Shown: in pieces, positions 1 to 9,019 of the stretch
Numbering within the stretch: the stretch's first letter is position 1
How the letters are laid out: each line of letters starts with the position of its first letter
Made by a program: the position numbers and the translations under genes
Notes under the pieces: model-generated
What the model was told of the DNA's origin: nothing
The model's database searches: none
The model's input: the letters and a program-made list of their open reading frames with translations, nothing else
Source of the DNA: Cognatishimia activa
GTDB taxonomy: Bacteria; Pseudomonadota; Alphaproteobacteria; Rhodobacterales; Rhodobacteraceae
DNA: 44,869 nt
Assembly: GCF_001458335.1 (NCBI RefSeq)
Contig: NZ_CYTO01000009.1
Span: 618,306-663,174 of the forward strand
Direction of reading: 5' to 3'

Positions 1-209
1 CCAAAGAGACGGTCGCCATCAAACGCGGCGAAAACGCGGGTCGGACGCTTTCTTACCACAATATTGTGACGTCTTGGAAAACGGTTGGTGAATGGAACGC
101 GCGGCGCGCGAAAACCCTGCGCACGAACGTGCCCGGTGATGCGCCAGTTGTCGTGATCGTTCAGCGTCAGGGCTTTGGCCCTATCGTAGCTGCGGCAGAG
201 CTGCGCTAG
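1..209 (+). CDS. DUF1223 family protein, C-terminal end (partial)
   Basis: The left edge cuts into a reading frame that runs from base 3 to a TAG at 207-209 and encodes the last 68 residues. The stretch with 'RGEN' followed by 'GRTLSYHNIV' and a C-terminal beta-strand-rich end (VVVIVQRQGFGPIVAAAELR) matches what I know of DUF1223, a secreted thioredoxin-like family of unknown function that is widespread in Rhodobacteraceae. The N-terminus with its signal peptide and any cysteines lies outside the window. The gene is followed by a hairpin terminator shared with the convergent purB. Family assignment is from memory of the motif and is fairly secure; no function is known. Confidence 0.75.
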   Translation, partial: KETVAIKRGENAGRTLSYHNIVTSWKTVGEWNARRAKTLRTNVPGDAPVVVIVQRQGFGPIVAAAELR

Positions 210-230
210 AGCACTCAAACTTGCGAATAA

Positions 231-260
231 AAAAGGCCCGGCAAGATGCGCGGGCCTTTT
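231..260. terminator. Bidirectional terminator between DUF1223 gene and purB
   Basis: Ten-base arms AAAAGGCCCG (231-240) and CGGGCCTTTT (251-260) surround a ten-base loop. The A-run on one side and T-run on the other let it work as an intrinsic terminator for both converging genes. Confidence 0.85.
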
Positions 261-282
261 CTAATTCTATGGTTGGTTCGAC

Positions 283-1584
283 TTAGCCAAACACACGTTT
301 GAAAATCGTGTCCACGTGTTTGGTATGGTAGTCCATGTTGAACTTCTCGTTGATGCCGTCTTCGCCCAAGGCTTTCACAACATCACCGTCCGCCAACAGC
401 TCTTCGCGGAAATCTGTGCGGAATTCCCAAACTTTCAACGCGTTACGCTGAACCATGACATAGGCGTCCTCGCGGGAAACACCTGCTTGGGTCAATGCCA
501 GCAACACGCGTTGAGACATCACCAGACCCGGGAATTTGTTCATATTGTCCAGCATGTTCTCTGGGAAGACGAGCATCTTGTCGATCACACCGGTCAGACG
601 CGCCAGCGCGAAATCAAGGGTCACACAGGCATCAGGGCCAATCGCGCGCTCTACAGAAGAGTGTGAGATATCACGCTCGTGCCACAGCGCCACGTTTTCC
701 ATCGCTGGAATCACAGCAGAACGGACCAGACGGGCCAGACCGGTCAGGTTTTCTGTCAGAACCGGGTTCTTCTTGTGTGGCATCGCAGAAGAGCCTTTTT
801 GGCCCATAGAGAAGAACTCCGCGCCTTCCAGCACTTCGGTACGCTGCATGTGACGGATTTCAATCGCGACGTTTTCAATAGAGGAGGCGATGACACCCAG
901 CACGGCAAAGAACATGGCGTGGCGGTCGCGTGGAATGACCTGAGTGGAGATCGGCTCTGGTTTCAGGCCCAGTTTCTTACAAACATGTTCTTCAACCGCA
1001 GGGTCGATATTGGCGAATGTGCCAACCGCGCCAGAGATCGCTCCCGTTGCAATCTCTTCGCGTGCTGCTTTCAGGCGATCCAAGTTGCGGTCCATTTCCG
1101 CATAAAAACGCGCAAATGTCAGACCCATGGTGGTTGGCTCTGCGTGGATGCCGTGGGAGCGGCCGACGCGAACAGTGTCTTTGTGCTCAATCGCACGCTT
1201 TTTCAGCGCGGCCAGCAGGCCTTTCATATCCTCAATCAGGATATCCGCAGAGCGCACCAGTTGGACGTTCAGGCAGGTGTCCAGAACGTCTGAGCTTGTC
1301 ATGCCTTGGTGCACAAAACGCGCTTCTTCAGAACCCACATGTTCCGCAAGGTGGGTCAGGAACGCAATCACATCATGTTTTGTGACCGCTTCGATCTCAT
1401 CAATGCGCGCTACATCGAAATCCACGTCTTTGGCTTTCCAAACCGCGTCGGCATTTTCCCGTGGAATAACCCCCAGATCCGCTTGTGCGTCACAGGCGTG
1501 CGCTTCGATCTCATACCAGATCTTGAATTTGCTTTCAGGGGACCAGATGGCCACCATGTCTGGGCGGGAATAACGTGGGATCAT
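283..1584 (-). CDS. purB: Adenylosuccinate lyase
   Basis: The 433-residue protein catalyses two fumarate-releasing steps of purine synthesis: SAICAR to AICAR and adenylosuccinate to AMP. The fumarase/aspartase superfamily signature GSSAMPHKKNP is present at about residue 265, with the catalytic-histidine motif GRSHGIHAEPTT near 142 and the TSSD substrate loop near 96. Length fits the short bacterial (Bacillus/Thermotoga-like) PurB class. The ATG at 1584 is preceded by AAGGCTG on the minus strand. It stands alone, ending against a shared terminator. Confidence 0.97.
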   Translation of the reverse strand: MIPRYSRPDMVAIWSPESKFKIWYEIEAHACDAQADLGVIPRENADAVWKAKDVDFDVARIDEIEAVTKHDVIAFLTHLAEHVGSEEARFVHQGMTSSDVLDTCLNVQLVRSADILIEDMKGLLAALKKRAIEHKDTVRVGRSHGIHAEPTTMGLTFARFYAEMDRNLDRLKAAREEIATGAISGAVGTFANIDPAVEEHVCKKLGLKPEPISTQVIPRDRHAMFFAVLGVIASSIENVAIEIRHMQRTEVLEGAEFFSMGQKGSSAMPHKKNPVLTENLTGLARLVRSAVIPAMENVALWHERDISHSSVERAIGPDACVTLDFALARLTGVIDKMLVFPENMLDNMNKFPGLVMSQRVLLALTQAGVSREDAYVMVQRNALKVWEFRTDFREELLADGDVVKALGEDGINEKFNMDYHTKHVDTIFKRVFG

Positions 1585-1741
1585 GTCACAGCCTTGTGTT
1601 CTTTAAGAGATGTCGCAGGCCGTATAGACTGGGGGACGGTAAGGAACAAGGCGGCGCACTAGATGATTGCACAAATTCCCCTGTTTTTATGGCCTTTGAG
1701 GCGGGATTTCCTGCCTGCTTGCTATGAAAGGCGCTAACAAA

Positions 1742-2176
1742 ATGCCCCCAAGTCAGCTGAGCGACTTCGTAGGGGCGTGGCGGGTCACGCGTGAGATCGA
1801 AGATCATATCGCAAACACCCAAATCACAGCCGCGGGCGAGGCAGTCTTTACAATGCAGTCTGATCAGGTTGGGGACGGCCTTATCTACAATGAGACGATG
1901 GAAATTACCTTTCCTGGGTCCGCCCCAATGCACGCCACAAGGCGCTACTTTTGGCTTCCAAATGGTGCGGGGCAAATCGCCGTTCATTTTGACGACAATC
2001 GCTACTTCCACGCGGTCGCGCTCGAAACCCCAACGCCAAAGGATCACCATCAATGTGATCCTGACAACTACAACGTTGCCTATGACTTTTCAGATTGGCC
2101 AAATTGGCAAGCAAGCTGGACTGTCAAAGGCCCTCGCAAAGACTATGTGATGCTCAGCCGCTACACGCGCCCCTAA
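1742..2176 (+). CDS. DUF6314 family protein
   Basis: A 144-residue cytosolic protein with no signal peptide. The opening 'LSDFVGAWRVTREIED', a central 'ARRYFW'-like motif (here ATRRYFW) and the 'DNYNVAYDFSDWPNWQASWTVKGPRKDY' end (split: YNVAYDF, WTVKGPRKDY) fit DUF6314, a small beta-barrel-like family common in Rhodobacteraceae. An in-frame ATG lies 18 bases upstream at 1724, but only the ATG at 1742 has a ribosome-binding match (AAAGG about 11 bases before it). It is divergent from purB. Function is unknown. Confidence 0.8.
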   Translation: MPPSQLSDFVGAWRVTREIEDHIANTQITAAGEAVFTMQSDQVGDGLIYNETMEITFPGSAPMHATRRYFWLPNGAGQIAVHFDDNRYFHAVALETPTPKDHHQCDPDNYNVAYDFSDWPNWQASWTVKGPRKDYVMLSRYTRP

Positions 2177-2189
2177 TCCTATTCACCTT

Positions 2190-2271
2190 TGCAGAAATAC
2201 TCTGGGGGAGGGCGAACCTGTTCGCCCGGGGGCGAAGCCCCCTAAAACGAAAACCGGGCGAAGCCCCCTCT
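2190..2271 (-). repeat. Palindromic intergenic repeat ending in GAGTATTT
   Basis: The gap between the DUF6314 gene and the hydrolase holds stacked hairpins: GGGCGAA/TTCGCCC at 2210-2227 and GGGGGC/GCCCCC at 2228-2242, then another GGGCGAAGCCCCC. Read on the minus strand the element ends CTCCCCCAGAGTATTT followed five bases later by CAAAG. The same ending (CTCCCCGGAGTATTT...CAAAG) closes the hairpin inside the gene at 7163-7205. I recall similar GAGTATTT-ended palindromes scattered through roseobacter genomes. It may double as transcription terminator for both convergent genes. Confidence 0.65.
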
Positions 2272-2277
2272 CGTATC

Positions 2278-3495
2278 TCAGTCCTCAGCCAGTTCTGTGA
2301 CCACATGGCTGGACTTCTCCATTGTGCGATGCACTGGGCAGCGGTCAGCGATTTCAAGCAATCGCGCCCGTTGGCTTGCATCCAAGTCCCCAATCAAATG
2401 GATCACGCGCCTAAAGCTGTCGATCCGCTCGCCAGAACCCGTGCCTGCATCCTGTGCGTGCACCTTATTGTGGCTGACATCGACCCAAACATGGTCCAGT
2501 GGCCAACCTTTGCGCCGCGCATACATGCGGATTGTCATGGAGGTACAAGCCCCAAGACCCGCGCTCAGAAACCCATAGGGTGTCATGCCCTTATTGGTGC
2601 CGCCATAGGCCAAAGGCTCATCCGCAACCGTGTGATGAAACGGCCCGGAATTTACGTCTTGCAAGAACCCAGCCGCGTCGGCCTCTGCCACGCGCACGAC
2701 CCCTTCTGGCGCGCCAATCGGCGGGGCAGGAGGGGTGAGCGTCAAATAGCGCGCGGCCCAAGCTGAAATCACCTCTGCGGCGTATTCCGCGTCTTCTGGG
2801 CGGCTGATCAGGTGATCTGCGTCATCCAAGGTGACAAAACTCTTAGGATGTTTTGCCGCTCCAAAAATTTCTGCGGCATTGCTGATATCGACCACATTAT
2901 CCAATGGCGCATGCATCACAAGCAAAGCGCGCTTTAGATCGGCAATCGCCGGGGCCAGTTTTTGGTCGGTGATATCTTCGACGAATTCTTTACGGATCGT
3001 GAAAGGGCGTCCGCCAAGATCCACTTCCGCCAAACCTGCCTCAGATATCTGATCCAACGCGTCGCCAAAATTATGGGTCACGTGATGCGGATCAAACGGT
3101 GCGCCCAGCGTAGCAATGGCTTTCACACTCGGCATGTCACCCGCTGCCCGCAACACCGCCGCCCCGCCCAATGAATGCCCAATCAGCATATTGGGTGCCA
3201 TGCCGCGTTCTTTCAGATAGGCCGCCGCGGCGTGGAGGTCGGCTACGTTGGATGAGAATGTGGTGTTAGAGAACTCACCTTCAGAATGGCCTAACCCTGT
3301 AAAATCAAAACGTAAAACCGCGATGCCCATGGCTGCCAAACGACCCGCAATGCGCCGCGCTGCAGGGATGTCTTTGGAACAGGTAAAGCAATGGGCAAAC
3401 AGCGCCGTCGCCAGATGCGGCCCATCGGGTACATCCAGTCGCGCCGCCAGCTTCTCGCCGCTATGGCCCATAAATGTGATACGTTCCGTGGTCAT
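2278..3495 (-). CDS. Bifunctional alpha/beta hydrolase - OsmC family protein
   Basis: A 405-residue fusion. Residues 1-250 are an alpha/beta hydrolase with a nucleophile elbow GHSLGG (Ser108), an oxyanion-type HCF motif near 35 and a probable catalytic Asp/His region (LDDADHL). Residues about 265-405 are an OsmC-like peroxide/hydroperoxide reductase domain with its two redox cysteines in 'GLGACTSMT' and '[11 protein letters not shown]'. This fusion is a recognised arrangement in proteobacteria; the hydrolase half may deliver or process an ester-type substrate for the peroxidatic half, but no substrate is established. The frame extends 42 codons further upstream, but ATG 3495 is preferred because the upstream ATG at 3621 has no ribosome-binding site and family members start at 'MTTERI..F'. 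No export signal. Confidence 0.88.
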   Translation of the reverse strand: MTTERITFMGHSGEKLAARLDVPDGPHLATALFAHCFTCSKDIPAARRIAGRLAAMGIAVLRFDFTGLGHSEGEFSNTTFSSNVADLHAAAAYLKERGMAPNMLIGHSLGGAAVLRAAGDMPSVKAIATLGAPFDPHHVTHNFGDALDQISEAGLAEVDLGGRPFTIRKEFVEDITDQKLAPAIADLKRALLVMHAPLDNVVDISNAAEIFGAAKHPKSFVTLDDADHLISRPEDAEYAAEVISAWAARYLTLTPPAPPIGAPEGVVRVAEADAAGFLQDVNSGPFHHTVADEPLAYGGTNKGMTPYGFLSAGLGACTSMTIRMYARRKGWPLDHVWVDVSHNKVHAQDAGTGSGERIDSFRRVIHLIGDLDASQRARLLEIADRCPVHRTMEKSSHVVTELAED

Positions 3496-3853
3496 ACTTG
3501 GGTCGATCCTTTCTCCTTCGTCATTCAACTTGGGCGAACTGAGAGAAAAACCCAAGGGACCTTTCAGCTTTGTCACGGGATGGTGAGGCGTGGTGAGGAA
3601 ACGGGTAATATTTATGGTCATTCAAAAAAGGAGAAGAAATCCGGTCATCTTAAATCAAATGAATTGGGATAGGAAGAATGCGGATGCTGCACACGCATCG
3701 GGAAGAAATTTTGAACAGGAACTGGCACGGTATCGATTTAGAATGGTCTAAAGCTCATCTGGAATTGAGAAGTGTTCTGGATGGTATCCAAAGCGCGAAT
3801 TTCAGAATACTTTTTTGAGGGTCTGATCTAATTTTTGAATGCCGGTTCTACAA
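3496..3853. other. Gene-free gap, AT-rich
   Basis: This 358-base stretch holds the hydrolase leader at its left end. I see no convincing gene, RNA or strong hairpin in the rest. Base composition drops in GC toward the acyltransferase, consistent with the edge of an acquired segment. Confidence 0.5.
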
Positions 3854-4885
3854 TCAAGCAAACCTCTTTTTGGGCAGATTTCCAAACACGCCAGTTGGTT
3901 CAAATAGCCAGTTTGCTCCCACCTTCCTGAACGAATTACCTAAGATCAAACAGATTATGGTTACCGTAATCGCAAGCAAAGCAACACCGTAATGCGCAAA
4001 GTATGGCAAGGCTTCCAAATCAGAGGAGTTGACAATTATCGCAATCAACAGCGGGTGGATAAGGTAAATTTGCAGAGAGTTTTTTCCCATATATACGAAG
4101 CGCGCGCTGAGAAAACGTGTCTTGCATAGAAACACAGAGATCGAAATTCCCGCACATAGACCAGCAATCCTTGCGAGAGAGTAGGAAATTCCGTGGTCTA
4201 TACTATAGCTTGGGATGCTTGGCATCAAATAGACAAAAAGAGATATTATCGCGGCAATAATGGCGAGTTTTATTGGGTTTTCAGAGACCCAATGAATCGC
4301 GAGTTGACCGTAAAGTGCTGGGATTACGAAGAAAGGCAAATATAGAAAAAGACTTTCTTGTGTGTACGCAAATCCCAGTTCGCCTTTCAGGTAGGAAGAC
4401 GCTCCGACAAACCCGAGAATTATGCAAGCTGCGGTTGCGATCTTCGGCTTTAGCGTCGCCAGTTTTGCGATAGGAAAGTAGAAGGCAAGCGCCCAGATGA
4501 ACCAAATGGGGAACTCGGGGCGGAAAAAACTTTCCAACCAAACCGAAACTTGTTCCCATGCAGTTATCTCGCCATTGATTGGTCGGATAAATAGAAACGC
4601 TACGATAAAAATAATGGACCATAGCGCGTAAATGTAGACAAAGCGCCAGACCTTGCGTGACAGCAGATCGCGCCAGCTTTTGTTGATACTTGAAGCGGCT
4701 AGAAAACCTGAAACCGCAAAAAACAAAGGCATTCTGACCGGATTAAATAAATCAGAGACCGACACAAAGAATGAACTAGAAAGTTCTTCGCTGCGTAACC
4801 TCAACTCACAATGCAACAAGACCACTAGGAAAATGCTCATCCCCTTGGCCAAATCCATCCATTCAATTCTGGTCGAAGAATTCAT
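3854..4885 (-). CDS. Acyltransferase family 3 membrane protein
   Basis: A 343-residue polytopic membrane protein of the OafA/YrhL/NodX acyltransferase-3 family, which O-acylates surface sugars at the inner membrane. The diagnostic start 'RIEWMDLAKGMSIFLVVLLH' has the family's D-x-x-K/R-G core and the catalytic-type His, followed by 'MPLFFAVSGFLA' and about ten hydrophobic segments. The frame opens 14 codons earlier with a TTG, but the ATG at 4885, preceded by GGGGA on the minus strand, gives the standard N-terminus. It stands alone without polysaccharide genes nearby, and its codons are much AT-richer than its neighbours, suggesting horizontal gain. The substrate cannot be told. Confidence 0.85.
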   Translation of the reverse strand: MNSSTRIEWMDLAKGMSIFLVVLLHCELRLRSEELSSSFFVSVSDLFNPVRMPLFFAVSGFLAASSINKSWRDLLSRKVWRFVYIYALWSIIFIVAFLFIRPINGEITAWEQVSVWLESFFRPEFPIWFIWALAFYFPIAKLATLKPKIATAACIILGFVGASSYLKGELGFAYTQESLFLYLPFFVIPALYGQLAIHWVSENPIKLAIIAAIISLFVYLMPSIPSYSIDHGISYSLARIAGLCAGISISVFLCKTRFLSARFVYMGKNSLQIYLIHPLLIAIIVNSSDLEALPYFAHYGVALLAITVTIICLILGNSFRKVGANWLFEPTGVFGNLPKKRFA

Positions 4886-4999
4886 TAAGAAATCCCCATC
4901 TAACGAAACAATCTCAAGAAAATACAAGGCTTGGTTTTTGATAGTAATGTAACGTTTAAAGCGTCAACATGTCGGGCAAGCAACGAAGCTAAAAAATAA

Positions 5000-5025
5000 A
5001 AAAGGCGCTCCGAAGAGCGCCTTTT
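5000..5025 (-). terminator. Terminator of glnBA operon
   Basis: A perfect 11-base stem AAAAGGCGCTC / GAGCGCCTTTT with a CGAA loop lies just beyond the glnA stop. On the minus strand it ends in a T-run. Confidence 0.9.
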
Positions 5026-5042
5026 GCATCGATTTGCTGAAA

Positions 5043-6449
5043 TTAGCAGCTGTAGTACATGCCGAATTCCACTGGGTGTGGAGTGTGTTCGTACAGTTCG
5101 ACTTCTTCCATCTTCAGCTCGATATAGCCTTCGATTTGGTCTTTGGTGAACACGTCACCGGCCAGCAGGAAGTCCATGTCCGCTTGCAGCTCGTCCAGCG
5201 CTTCGCGCAGGGAACCACAGACTGTTGGGATATCTGCAAGTTCTTCCGCTGGAAGATCATACAGGTTCTTATCCATAGCTTCGCCTGGATCGATCTTGTT
5301 CTGAATGCCGTCCAGACCAGCCATCAACAGCGCTGCGAAGCACAGGTATGGGTTGGAGGATGGGTCAGGGAAGCGTGCTTCGACGCGCTTCGCTTTTGGA
5401 GATTCAGTCCAAGGAATACGAACACAGCCAGAACGGTTACGTGCAGAATATGCGCGCAGAACTGGTGCTTCAAAGCCTGGGATCAGACGCTTGTAGGAGT
5501 TGGTGGATGGGTTTGTGAAGGCGTTCAGCGCTTTCGCGTGCTTCAGGATACCACCAATGAAGTACAGAGCTTCTTGGGACAGATCAGCGTATTTGTCGCC
5601 TGCAAACAATGGTTTGCCATCTTTCCAGATGGACATGTTCACGTGCATACCTGTGCCGTTGTCGCCGTAGATTGGCTTTGGCATGAAGGTTGCGGATTTG
5701 CCGTAAGACTGCGCCACGTTGTGGATGATGTACTTGTACTTCTGCAGTTCGTCCGCTTGCTTGGTCAGGCTGTCAAAGATCAGACCCAGCTCGTGCTGAC
5801 AGCTTGCCACCTCGTGGTGGTGCTTGTCCACTTTCATGCCCAGACGCTTCATAGTGGAAAGCATCTCGGAACGAATGTCCTGTGCGTCGTCTGTTGGGTT
5901 TACAGGGAAGTAGCCGCCTTTGATGCCAGGACGGTGACCTGTGTTGCCCATTTCGTATTCTGTGTCTGTGTTCCAGGACGCGTCCTGAGCATCAACTTCG
6001 TAGGATACTTTGTTGATGGAGTTAGAGAAACGAACGTCGTCAAACAGGAAGAATTCAGCTTCTGGGCCCATGTAAGCCGCGTCACCGATACCGGAAGACT
6101 TCAGATATGCTTCTGCTTTTTCCGCTGTGCCACGTGGGTCACGTTCGTAGGCTTCACCCGTGTCTGGTTCAACGATAGAGCAGTGCACGCAGATTGTTTT
6201 TTCCGCATAGAACGGATCAACATATGCAGACTCTGTGTCTACGATCAGTTTCATGTCGGAGTTTTCGATGGATTTCCAGCCGGCAACGGAGGAACCGTCA
6301 AACATGAAGCCTTCTTCAAGGAAGTCTTCGTCGACCAGGTCAACGTCTACAGTTACGTGCTGAAGTTTACCGCGTGTATCAGTGAAACGAATGTCGACAT
6401 ATGCCGCTTCTTCGTCTTTGATCAGCTTGAGAACCGCGTCTGCGCTCAT
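5043..6449 (-). CDS. glnA: Glutamine synthetase type I
   Basis: This 468-residue enzyme makes glutamine from glutamate, ammonia and ATP and is the main entry point for ammonia. Seen features are the beta-grasp start, the glutamate/ATP loop '[18 protein letters not shown]', the 'MHVNMSIW' metal/ammonia region, the '[16 protein letters not shown]' flap and 'NRSGCVRIP'. The adenylylation tyrosine is in 'NLYDLPAEE' (about residue 398), so activity is probably set by GlnE-type adenylylation. It lies 37 bases downstream of glnB in the same direction and ends in a strong hairpin. The ATG at 6449 follows AAAGGGATGAGAGA. Confidence 0.98.
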   Translation of the reverse strand: MSADAVLKLIKDEEAAYVDIRFTDTRGKLQHVTVDVDLVDEDFLEEGFMFDGSSVAGWKSIENSDMKLIVDTESAYVDPFYAEKTICVHCSIVEPDTGEAYERDPRGTAEKAEAYLKSSGIGDAAYMGPEAEFFLFDDVRFSNSINKVSYEVDAQDASWNTDTEYEMGNTGHRPGIKGGYFPVNPTDDAQDIRSEMLSTMKRLGMKVDKHHHEVASCQHELGLIFDSLTKQADELQKYKYIIHNVAQSYGKSATFMPKPIYGDNGTGMHVNMSIWKDGKPLFAGDKYADLSQEALYFIGGILKHAKALNAFTNPSTNSYKRLIPGFEAPVLRAYSARNRSGCVRIPWTESPKAKRVEARFPDPSSNPYLCFAALLMAGLDGIQNKIDPGEAMDKNLYDLPAEELADIPTVCGSLREALDELQADMDFLLAGDVFTKDQIEGYIELKMEEVELYEHTPHPVEFGMYYSC

Positions 6450-6486
6450 TCTCTCATCCCTTTCGGTTACAGATAATTATGATTGG

Positions 6487-6870
<384 letters not shown>

Positions 6871-7009
6871 TCACGGCGGGGTCACAATTGGCTAAGATGA
6901 CACGGGCTATGCGCGCAGGCCTGATTTGTAAGTGGTGATTAAAAAATAGGCAATATGGATTCAAATTGAGCTGAATTGAATCTCGCGAGCCTAACATCTG
7001 AGGAATTAA

Positions 7010-8671
7010 ATGACTGAACTTTTAACAGCTGCCCAAATGCGCGCCATTGAACAAGCGGCGATTGATTCCGGTGAGGTCACCGGTTTGGAATTGATGGAGC
7101 GCGCGGGGCAGGGAGTGGTTGAGGCCATTTTTGAAGAATGGCCGGAATTGGCGGGCGCAAGTGGCCGAGGGGCCAGCCCCTCGGGCTCCCCGGAGTATTT
7201 AGACAAAGAAGAAGTGCCGTTTCGTGCGGGGGTTTTGTGCGGGCCGGGCAATAATGGCGGTGACGGGTTTGTCGTGGCGCGGCTCTTGCATGAGCGGGGC
7301 TGGGCGGTTGAGGTGTTTCTGTATGGGGAGGCTGAAAAGCTGCCGCCTGACGCGCGGGTAAATTATGAGCGGTGGACGGATCTGGGGGAGGTGAACGACG
7401 TCTCTGTTTGCGCGATGAACAAAGGCTGGAGTTGCGACCTCTTGATTGACGCCTTGTTTGGCACCGGAACGACAAGAGCGCTTCCTGATTTAGGTGAGCT
7501 CTTCTGGAACATGGAAGATATGGTCGATTGCTTCCAAGTAGAGCCTCTACATGAGATCGGAAGACCGGCAATTGTCGCGATCGATTTTCCGAGCGGAGTA
7601 TGTGCAGACAGCGGAAGAGATTTCCCACATCGGGATGAGCATTGGCGGTTCTCTGCGTCGGCACACATCACGGTATGTTTCCATCAACCAAAGCTTGGGC
7701 ATTTTATAGGAGATGCGGTTGAGAAATGCGGGAAAGTTGTCAACAAAGACATAGGATTGCGGCCATCACATGAGTGGCGAAAATCAAATTGGCGACAAAT
7801 CTGCAAGCTGTTGCAAGCAGCCCATCAAGATTGGCTCAGAAAATTAACGGATCAAAACAAGTTTGGGAATGGCCATTCGGTCGTCCTTACCGGTGAACGT
7901 GGTCACACAGGTGCCGCCCGTCTTGCGGCGCGCGGAGCGCTTCGGGTCGGTGCTGGTCTGGTCACATTGTGTGTTCCCGAAGATGCGTGCCAAGAGGTGG
8001 CCTCACAAGTCACATCAATCATGATGAAAACGGTTGATGACGCGGCCGATCTTTCGGCGGCGCTTGAAGACAAACGCATCAACGCGCTGTGCATTGGCCC
8101 AGCCTTAGGGCTAGATCGCGCGAAGCCATTGGTTGCGGCTGCGTTGGATGCCGGGCAGCAAGCCCGGCCTACGGTGCTCGACGCGGATGCTTTGTCAGCC
8201 TTTGCAGATGAACCGAATGCGCTCTTTGCAATGCTCCATGAAAAATGCGTGCTGACGCCCCATGGCGGCGAATTCGCGCGGCTCTTCCCGGATATTTCTG
8301 AAAAGCTTAACGCGGTGCCCACAAAAGGCCCGGCCTATTCCAAGGTCGATGCAACGCGCGAGGCTGCAAAGCGGGCAGGGTGCGTGGTGCTCTTCAAAGG
8401 GGCGGATACGGTGATTGCTGCGCCCGATGGGCGCTGTTCGATCAATTCCGCCCATTACGAGCGATCCGCCCCATGGCTTGCAACAGCCGGCTCTGGCGAT
8501 GTGCTGGCGGGCTTTATTACGGGGCTTTTGGCGAGAGGGTTTGATCCCATGGGGGCCGCCGAAACCGCCGCGTGGTTGCATGTGGAATGCGCGTTGAAGT
8601 TCGGGCCCGGATTGATCGCCGAGGATATCCCGGAACAGCTCCCGGCGGTGTTTCGCGATTTAGGGCTGTAA
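7010..8671 (+). CDS. nnr: Bifunctional NAD(P)H-hydrate epimerase / ADP-dependent dehydratase
   Basis: A 553-residue metabolite-repair enzyme. The N-terminal YjeF epimerase domain (about residues 1-245) interconverts R and S forms of damaged NAD(P)H hydrate; its motif GPGNNGGDGF is near residue 78, with 'LLIDALFGTG' and 'AIDFPSGVCADSGR' downstream. The C-terminal ribokinase-like dehydratase (about 275-553) restores NAD(P)H using ADP or ATP; 'TGAARLAARGALRVGAGLVTL', 'LTPHGGEFARLF', 'KGADTVIA' and 'ATAGSGDVLAGFITGLLARG' are present. Between the first helix and the first beta-strand of the epimerase domain (about residues 49-66) the protein carries a Gly/Ser/Pro-rich insert that comes from a palindromic repeat (see 7163-7205). 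Divergent from glnB. Confidence 0.95.
   Translation: MTELLTAAQMRAIEQAAIDSGEVTGLELMERAGQGVVEAIFEEWPELAGASGRGASPSGSPEYLDKEEVPFRAGVLCGPGNNGGDGFVVARLLHERGWAVEVFLYGEAEKLPPDARVNYERWTDLGEVNDVSVCAMNKGWSCDLLIDALFGTGTTRALPDLGELFWNMEDMVDCFQVEPLHEIGRPAIVAIDFPSGVCADSGRDFPHRDEHWRFSASAHITVCFHQPKLGHFIGDAVEKCGKVVNKDIGLRPSHEWRKSNWRQICKLLQAAHQDWLRKLTDQNKFGNGHSVVLTGERGHTGAARLAARGALRVGAGLVTLCVPEDACQEVASQVTSIMMKTVDDAADLSAALEDKRINALCIGPALGLDRAKPLVAAALDAGQQARPTVLDADALSAFADEPNALFAMLHEKCVLTPHGGEFARLFPDISEKLNAVPTKGPAYSKVDATREAAKRAGCVVLFKGADTVIAAPDGRCSINSAHYERSAPWLATAGSGDVLAGFITGLLARGFDPMGAAETAAWLHVECALKFGPGLIAEDIPEQLPAVFRDLGL
7163..7205 (+). repeat. Palindromic repeat translated within nnr
   Basis: A perfect eight-base hairpin CCGAGGGG / CCCCTCGG (7165-7184, loop CCAG) is followed by CTCCCCGGAGTATTT and, four bases on, CAAAG. 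The same closing sequence ends the intergenic palindrome at 2190-2271. The element is in frame and reads roughly 'SGRGASPSGSPEYLDK', at a place where family members go directly from the first helix to the V-V-L-C-G-P strand. Confidence 0.6.
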
Positions 8672-8754
8672 GGTGCATTTTTCCTCTTACATCCGGTTTC
8701 GAGCTTTGCTAGGTAGCCCGAACGAAACGCTTGAGAGAGTCGTTTCAACCGGAT

Positions 8755-8839
8755 GCGGGTGTGGCGGAATTGGTAGACGCACCAGATTTAGGTTCTGGCG
8801 CCGCAAGGCGTGGGGGTTCAAGTCCCTTCACCCGCACCA
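8755..8839 (+). tRNA. tRNA-Leu (anticodon UAG)
   Basis: An 85-base class II tRNA with a seven-pair acceptor stem GCGGGTG/CACCCGC, D arm, anticodon stem CCAGA/TCTGG around the loop TTTAGGT (anticodon TAG, read UAG for CUN leucine), a long variable arm (CGCCGCAAGGCG) and T arm with GGTTCAAGTCC. The CCA end is encoded (8837-8839). Confidence 0.97.
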
Positions 8840-9019
8840 CTTCTTCTTTAGATTTCATCGATAGATCAGCGGCTAAGAAGAGATGCTTTGGCGGAACTCT
8901 GTCGGTTCGTCTTTTTGACCCACATTCGCCTTGCGCCACTGCGTAAGAACCCCTATTAGAGCCTCTGATTTATTAGGCTGCGGCGCACAATACCGCCCAA
9001 CTTTAAGAAGGATGCCACA

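Noticed and set aside
1586-2053. A 155-codon frame antisense to the DUF6314 gene
   Set aside because: It is a mirror of the DUF6314 gene and begins with no ribosome-binding site.
5034-6476. A 480-codon open frame antisense to glnA
   Set aside because: It mirrors glnA, whose protein is unmistakable; the translated product has no recognisable motif and the length comes from codon bias.
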